Positions 62,720-64,000 of a stretch of DNA of 64,000 nucleotides are shown here, in pieces. Source of the stretch: Pseudomonadota bacterium (GTDB lineage: Bacteria; Pseudomonadota; Alphaproteobacteria; JACQOE01). The translations under genes were made by a program, and so were the position numbers. Location: the NCBI GenBank assembly GCA_016202695.1, contig JACQOE010000045.1:22817-86816 (forward strand), given 5' to 3'. Each line of letters opens with the position of its first letter. Within the stretch, counting starts at the first letter, position 1. Under the pieces are notes generated by a model, which was not told the DNA's origin, did not search any database, and saw only the letters and a program-made list of their open reading frames with translations.

Positions 62720-64000
<1,281 letters not shown>

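Overview
The window is about 64 kb of a very GC-rich (near 70% by eye) chromosome. Codon use is uniform and gene overlaps are tight (ATGA, GTGA, TGATG). The gene set and order point to an alphaproteobacterium, most like Rhodospirillales and relatives. Supporting signs are a lipoyl-bearing pyruvate dehydrogenase E1-beta, a GTTC-N7-GTTC type LexA box ahead of lexA, a COQ10-like ubiquinone-binding protein beside lipA, an Ate/Bpt arginyltransferase, a bactofilin paired with an M23 peptidase, and the order folK-NYN-UDG-smpB-dapA-slt. No species can be named from the sequence alone.

Region by region: 1-9.1 kb holds the end of a LivH permease, a small conserved protein, hemB, a CoA transferase divergent from an aldehyde dehydrogenase, a penicillin-acylase-family hydrolase, ilvA and a flavin reductase. 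9.4-13.3 kb has an arginyltransferase, then a TRAP transporter whose binding protein (+) and membrane genes (-) converge on a shared terminator. 13.3-24.7 kb is a long leftward housekeeping block: folK, rpoZ, rel, a DUF2062 protein, pdxJ, acpS, lepB, rnc, era, recO, parC, bioY. 24.8-32 kb has an NYN protein, UDG, a sulfite-oxidase-like protein, smpB, dapA, slt, a haloacid dehalogenase and an alpha/beta hydrolase. 32-36.5 kb has bactofilin and M23, pgpA, pncC/cinA and the COQ10-like gene. 36.5-43.1 kb is the pyruvate dehydrogenase operon (pdhA-pdhB-pdhC-small ORF-lpd-lipA). 43.3-48.9 kb runs tpiA, secG, pyrG, kdsA, eno, ftsB leftward. 49-64 kb runs mostly rightward: ppiD, trpE, (polysaccharide deacetylase on -), trpG-trpD-trpC-moaC-moeA, lexA, (comEC on -), gltX, gltA (cut by the window end).

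Functionally the window ties together central carbon metabolism (eno, tpiA, PDH, citrate synthase), lipoate supply for PDH, tryptophan and molybdopterin synthesis, the stringent response, SOS control and envelope work (secG, lepB, ppiD, slt, bactofilin/M23, ftsB, kdsA, pgpA). Several sigma-70-like promoters can be read directly, with a recurring TTGC-type -35 and 16-17 bp spacing. I found no tRNA, rRNA, insertion sequence, prophage or CRISPR array.

No undescribed multi-gene system is evident. The most unusual spot is the pdhC-lpd junction (about 38.9-39.25 kb). There a 72-codon gene of visibly lower GC and a 99-bp element able to fold into a three-way junction interrupt an otherwise standard operon.
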